Shown here piece after piece: positions 4,858-7,386 of a stretch of 7,386 nt of DNA. The notes below the pieces were generated by a model. The model was not told where the DNA came from and ran no database searches. It saw only the letters and a list, made by a program, of their open reading frames with translations. Origin of the DNA: Chloroflexota bacterium (lineage in GTDB: Bacteria > Chloroflexota > Anaerolineae > Promineifilales > Promineifilaceae); contig QQUD01000443.1 in NCBI GenBank assembly GCA_008501785.1, positions 1 through 7,386 on the forward strand. The letters are read 5' to 3'. Made by a program: the position numbers and the translations under genes. Position 1 is the stretch's first letter, and each line of letters opens with the position of its first letter.

Positions 4858-7344
4858 TTAGAATGAAATACCCAACTGGCCGCGTGTGATTTGGAAATCG
4901 ACGTTTTGGTGTTGGCTGATACGGGGTGTGGTTTCGCGTGAGAGGGTATTGAGCAGCAGGTCTAGGAGTTGTTGCTCGTTGCCTGTCAGGAGCATATCCA
5001 AATCAGCGGTGTATTGGTCATAAACGGCCGTTTCCCCCGTCACCTGCACCACTGGAACCAGTGGATTTCCAATTTGAGGTCGTCCATTCACCAGCGCCAA
5101 CACCACTTCAACGCCAGTTGCGCACAGACCCGTGACTGTTTCTGTCCACTGCGTTGAGGGGTTCGCCATCACGTGGCAGCCAGGGATAGTGGATTGTTGG
5201 GCAAAAGTGAGGGTGGGTTTAACGGCCGTTTCTCCCAAAACCTTCTTCACAAAAGCACTAGTCGCCAACACGCCATCATGCTCAGGAATGACAACCGTTC
5301 CCCCAGCAGCGACAATCATTTGGGTGAGGTGGGCAAGGGTTACGGCCGTTTCTGCCGCCACCACCCCATCCGTCATCACCCCCAACCGCACATGGTCGAG
5401 TCCAACCTGAATACGCTGTGGTGTACTTGCCTGCGACGCTTGCTGAGCAAACCAATCCGCCACTTTCGTCAATGATTTTTCAATACCACCATTCCACTGC
5501 ACGCTCGCCCAGCCAAATTTCAATGGGTCTATGCCATCCGCCGCCATCTGCTCTTTCCAAAAGCTATTGTGCGTCATCTCACACCCATGCTCAAGCAACA
5601 AACATGCACCCACCATCGGATGAGTGGCATACCCTAGCACAGCCTGTACAAATTCAGGCTGAGTCGATACACCACATCCTTCTGTGTGTACCAGGGAGAC
5701 AAAACGCCGCCCATCTGCGGTTTCCATCTCATTCAACCGCTCCACAGCCAGCCGCGCAATTTGCCCCGAGCAAAGGCTGGTTGGCAGCACCAATCCAACT
5801 TGCTCCGTCGCAACCCCATGCTCTGTTTGCCATGCATCAAAATGCACATCTGACACATGCTTGTCTATGCGAATTGGCAGCGGTTTCCCATTCGGGCTTG
5901 GCTGTGCTGCAATTTGTATCAACTCCACAGGCTGCGACAGCGGCCAATCGCGCCAGATTTGCACTTGTGCATGGCCTGCCTGCTCACCCACGCTCAACTG
6001 CCCCGAGGCCACATCAACTGCCAAATCAAGCGTTTGCTGCCCCAATGCTGCCAGCGGCATCCCATCCAAATAAGCCCCCGCATTTACATCCATTTCCGCT
6101 GACAGCAAGTTGTAACGTGCGGTCGTTGTCACAATTTTTATCGTCGGCACAAACGGGAAATTGGTTATCGAGCCATTGCCAGTCACAAAAAAGATGAGAT
6201 TACAGCCAGCCGCCACCTGCCCAGCAATGCTTTCTAAATCGTTGCCAGGACTGTCCATGAAATAACAGCCCGGTTCTGTCATCAATTGACCGTACTCAAT
6301 CGCCTGATCCAGTCGCACATCGGGATGTCGTTTCGCAGCGGCTCCCAACGATTTCAAATAAATATTGTAAAGTCCACGATACAAATTGCCGCCAGATGGA
6401 TTGCCCTTTACCGAATATCCATGCCAGCCAACTCTCGTTTTAAACCGGTCGGATTGGCTCAAAAAATGTTGTATCGTCGCCGCATCACGCACTTTGTTCA
6501 GCACATACGCTTCGGCACCAACCAGTTCATCTGTTTCGGCCAGATTGGCAGCCCCGCCATACTGAATGATCTCTTTCGCTACCCATGCCGCCAGCGGATT
6601 GCCAGAGATGCCCGAAAATGCATCAGACCCACCACATTGCAGCGCTATTTTCAATTCGCCAAGCGGCTCTGCTGTGCGCGATGATTCGTTGGCACGTGCC
6701 AGCAAGTTGGTCACAAACCTGGCCCCTTCCTCTAAATCGGACGCAAAGGAAGCGCGTAATGAAAAGAATTGATGGATAACATCACCCAATGGGTAATCAT
6801 TTTCTCGCAGGTAAGCTTGCAATATCTGGTTGTTTACACCGGTTTCCCCAGCATCAACGATCAGCACCGCCCCTATATTGGGATGCACAATCCAACCAGC
6901 CAACGTGCGCAGCACATGATGTTGATTGTTACCATACTTCTGACTGCCTTCGGTGTGCGCCACAGCCACAATGTTGTCGATGTTGGCAAAGTCGCTTGCT
7001 TGTGATTGAACAAGGTTTTCTAATTGACGCACATATCCGGCAACCAGCGCATTGGTTCCCAAAAGCACAACCGTGTTGCGCGTCCCGACACCACGCTGCC
7101 CAGGTCGCCGATACCCAAGAAATGTGCGTAGTTCCGCATAACGTGGCAGTGATGCGGCAGGCAGAAACGCTTTTTCGTCAAATTGATAGCGTGCTAACTG
7201 GTCCGCAAAGTTGGGTGATTTTGGCAGCTCTAACCCACGACCACGCCCTGTGATTTCCTTGAGCACATTTGCATTACAAACGGTGTCGCCAGGGGCAATA
7301 TCAACCAGCGCCTCACCGAATGGCGTTCCCCCGGAGCGCAGCAT
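4858..7344 (-). CDS. UxaA/GarD-family sugar-acid dehydratase-like protein with two tandem dehydratase lobes
   Basis: The product is 828 residues; UxaA and GarD are usually about 500. These enzymes dehydrate altronate or galactarate in the cytoplasm with a metal-dependent site. Residues 1-27 (SGGTPFGEALVDIAPGD) are the end of an SAF domain. Lobe 1 has a second-domain part (about 75-225) with HTEG at 130-133 and RTLAGWIVHPNIG, and a C-terminal-domain part (about 231-480) with QCGGSDAFSG (236-245), GNPSGGN (314-320) and DVNAGAYLDG (419-428). Lobe 2 repeats both: about 513-640 with PTSLCSGQ, HTEGCG (553-558) and GCE (587-589), then about 644-790, where the CGGSD motif is replaced and some 50 residues including NPSxGN are missing. 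Lobe 1 lacks the cysteines of its HTEGCG and GCE equivalents. The two lobes may thus make one composite site. Substrate unknown. The start is uncertain: the ATG at 7344 falls inside the SAF domain, just past an in-frame TGA. Three AACGGCCGTT-type palindromes lie in lobe 2. Confidence 0.85.
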   Translation of the reverse strand: MLRSGGTPFGEALVDIAPGDTVCNANVLKEITGRGRGLELPKSPNFADQLARYQFDEKAFLPAASLPRYAELRTFLGYRRPGQRGVGTRNTVVLLGTNALVAGYVRQLENLVQSQASDFANIDNIVAVAHTEGSQKYGNNQHHVLRTLAGWIVHPNIGAVLIVDAGETGVNNQILQAYLRENDYPLGDVIHQFFSLRASFASDLEEGARFVTNLLARANESSRTAEPLGELKIALQCGGSDAFSGISGNPLAAWVAKEIIQYGGAANLAETDELVGAEAYVLNKVRDAATIQHFLSQSDRFKTRVGWHGYSVKGNPSGGNLYRGLYNIYLKSLGAAAKRHPDVRLDQAIEYGQLMTEPGCYFMDSPGNDLESIAGQVAAGCNLIFFVTGNGSITNFPFVPTIKIVTTTARYNLLSAEMDVNAGAYLDGMPLAALGQQTLDLAVDVASGQLSVGEQAGHAQVQIWRDWPLSQPVELIQIAAQPSPNGKPLPIRIDKHVSDVHFDAWQTEHGVATEQVGLVLPTSLCSGQIARLAVERLNEMETADGRRFVSLVHTEGCGVSTQPEFVQAVLGYATHPMVGACLLLEHGCEMTHNSFWKEQMAADGIDPLKFGWASVQWNGGIEKSLTKVADWFAQQASQASTPQRIQVGLDHVRLGVMTDGVVAAETAVTLAHLTQMIVAAGGTVVIPEHDGVLATSAFVKKVLGETAVKPTLTFAQQSTIPGCHVMANPSTQWTETVTGLCATGVEVVLALVNGRPQIGNPLVPVVQVTGETAVYDQYTADLDMLLTGNEQQLLDLLLNTLSRETTPRISQHQNVDFQITRGQLGISF
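5023..5032. repeat. AACGGCCGTT palindrome, copy 5
   Basis: Exact copy extending to AAACGGCCGTTT at 5022-5033. It codes Thr772-Ala-Val774 of the dehydratase-like protein, within GETAV. Confidence 0.85.
5221..5230. repeat. AACGGCCGTT palindrome, copy 6
   Basis: Exact copy coding Thr706-Ala-Val708 of the dehydratase-like protein, again within GETAV. Confidence 0.85.
5341..5350. repeat. AACGGCCGTT palindrome, copy 7 (one mismatch)
   Basis: TACGGCCGTT on the plus strand. It codes Thr666-Ala-Val668 of the dehydratase-like protein, within AETAV. Confidence 0.6.
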
Positions 7345-7386
7345 GTCGCCTGCCAGAATGGGCTGTCAGGCAAAACGACGCCCTTC
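7345..7386 (-). pseudogene. Upstream SAF-domain remnant in frame with the dehydratase, broken by TGA
   Basis: Reading the dehydratase frame upstream of its ATG gives EGRRFA, a TGA stop (7368-7366), then QPILAGD leading straight into MLRSGGTPFGEA. That string fits the usual SAF pattern in which a G-x-x-x-A segment is followed by an I-x-x-G-[DE] turn and a G-x-P-x-G strand. Homology therefore seems to continue through the stop. The gene may be a recent nonsense pseudogene, the stop may be a sequencing error (one substitution from Arg CGA or Leu TTA), or translation may restart at the internal ATG, which has only a weak AGG nearby. The window ends too soon to see the original start. Confidence 0.5.

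Noticed and set aside
5418..6197. Plus-strand open frame of 259 codons
   Set aside because: It is antisense to the dehydratase gene, rich in Ser, Pro, His and Ala as expected from a shadow frame, with no domain or ribosome site.

Overview
This window looks like bacterial chromosomal DNA of mid GC content. The organism cannot be fixed from the sequence. A very long chained PAS/GAF sensor, sparse intergenic space and a frequent short palindrome would suit a filamentous bacterium such as a Chloroflexota (Anaerolineae-like) member, but that is a low-confidence inference. The cyanobacterial HIP1 octamer GCGATCGC is not seen.

Layout. (1) 1-3475, minus strand: the first 1158 residues of a membrane-anchored sensor protein with about five N-terminal transmembrane segments, five PAS domains and two GAF domains. 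It runs off the left edge before any output domain. (2) 3476-3695: its AT-rich leader and probable promoter. (3) 3696-4846: a self-consistent mobile unit. A REP-associated tyrosine transposase gene (RAYT, IS200-like Y1 HUH family; 3931-4461, plus strand) lies between two BIME-like cassettes. Each cassette is an inverted pair of GC-rich REP hairpins with a GTAC foot, and the right one carries extra 45-bp tandem copies. (4) 4858-7344, minus strand: an 828-residue UxaA/GarD-family sugar-acid dehydratase-like protein built from two successive dehydratase lobes. Each lobe lacks the signature residues that the other keeps. Its N-terminal SAF domain appears to be interrupted by an in-frame TGA at 7366-7368.

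The sensor and transposase genes diverge from the left cassette. The transposase and dehydratase genes converge on the right cassette, whose outer hairpins sit 15 and 17 bases past the two stop codons, so they may also shape the transcript 3' ends. Nothing suggests a shared pathway between the three genes.

A separate layer runs across all of them. The palindrome AACGGCCGTT occurs five times exactly and twice with one mismatch. All six coding copies are read in the same frame as Thr-Ala-Val. The strongest items for follow-up are this palindrome, the RAYT/REP unit with its covarying hairpins, and the two-lobed dehydratase with complementary motif loss.
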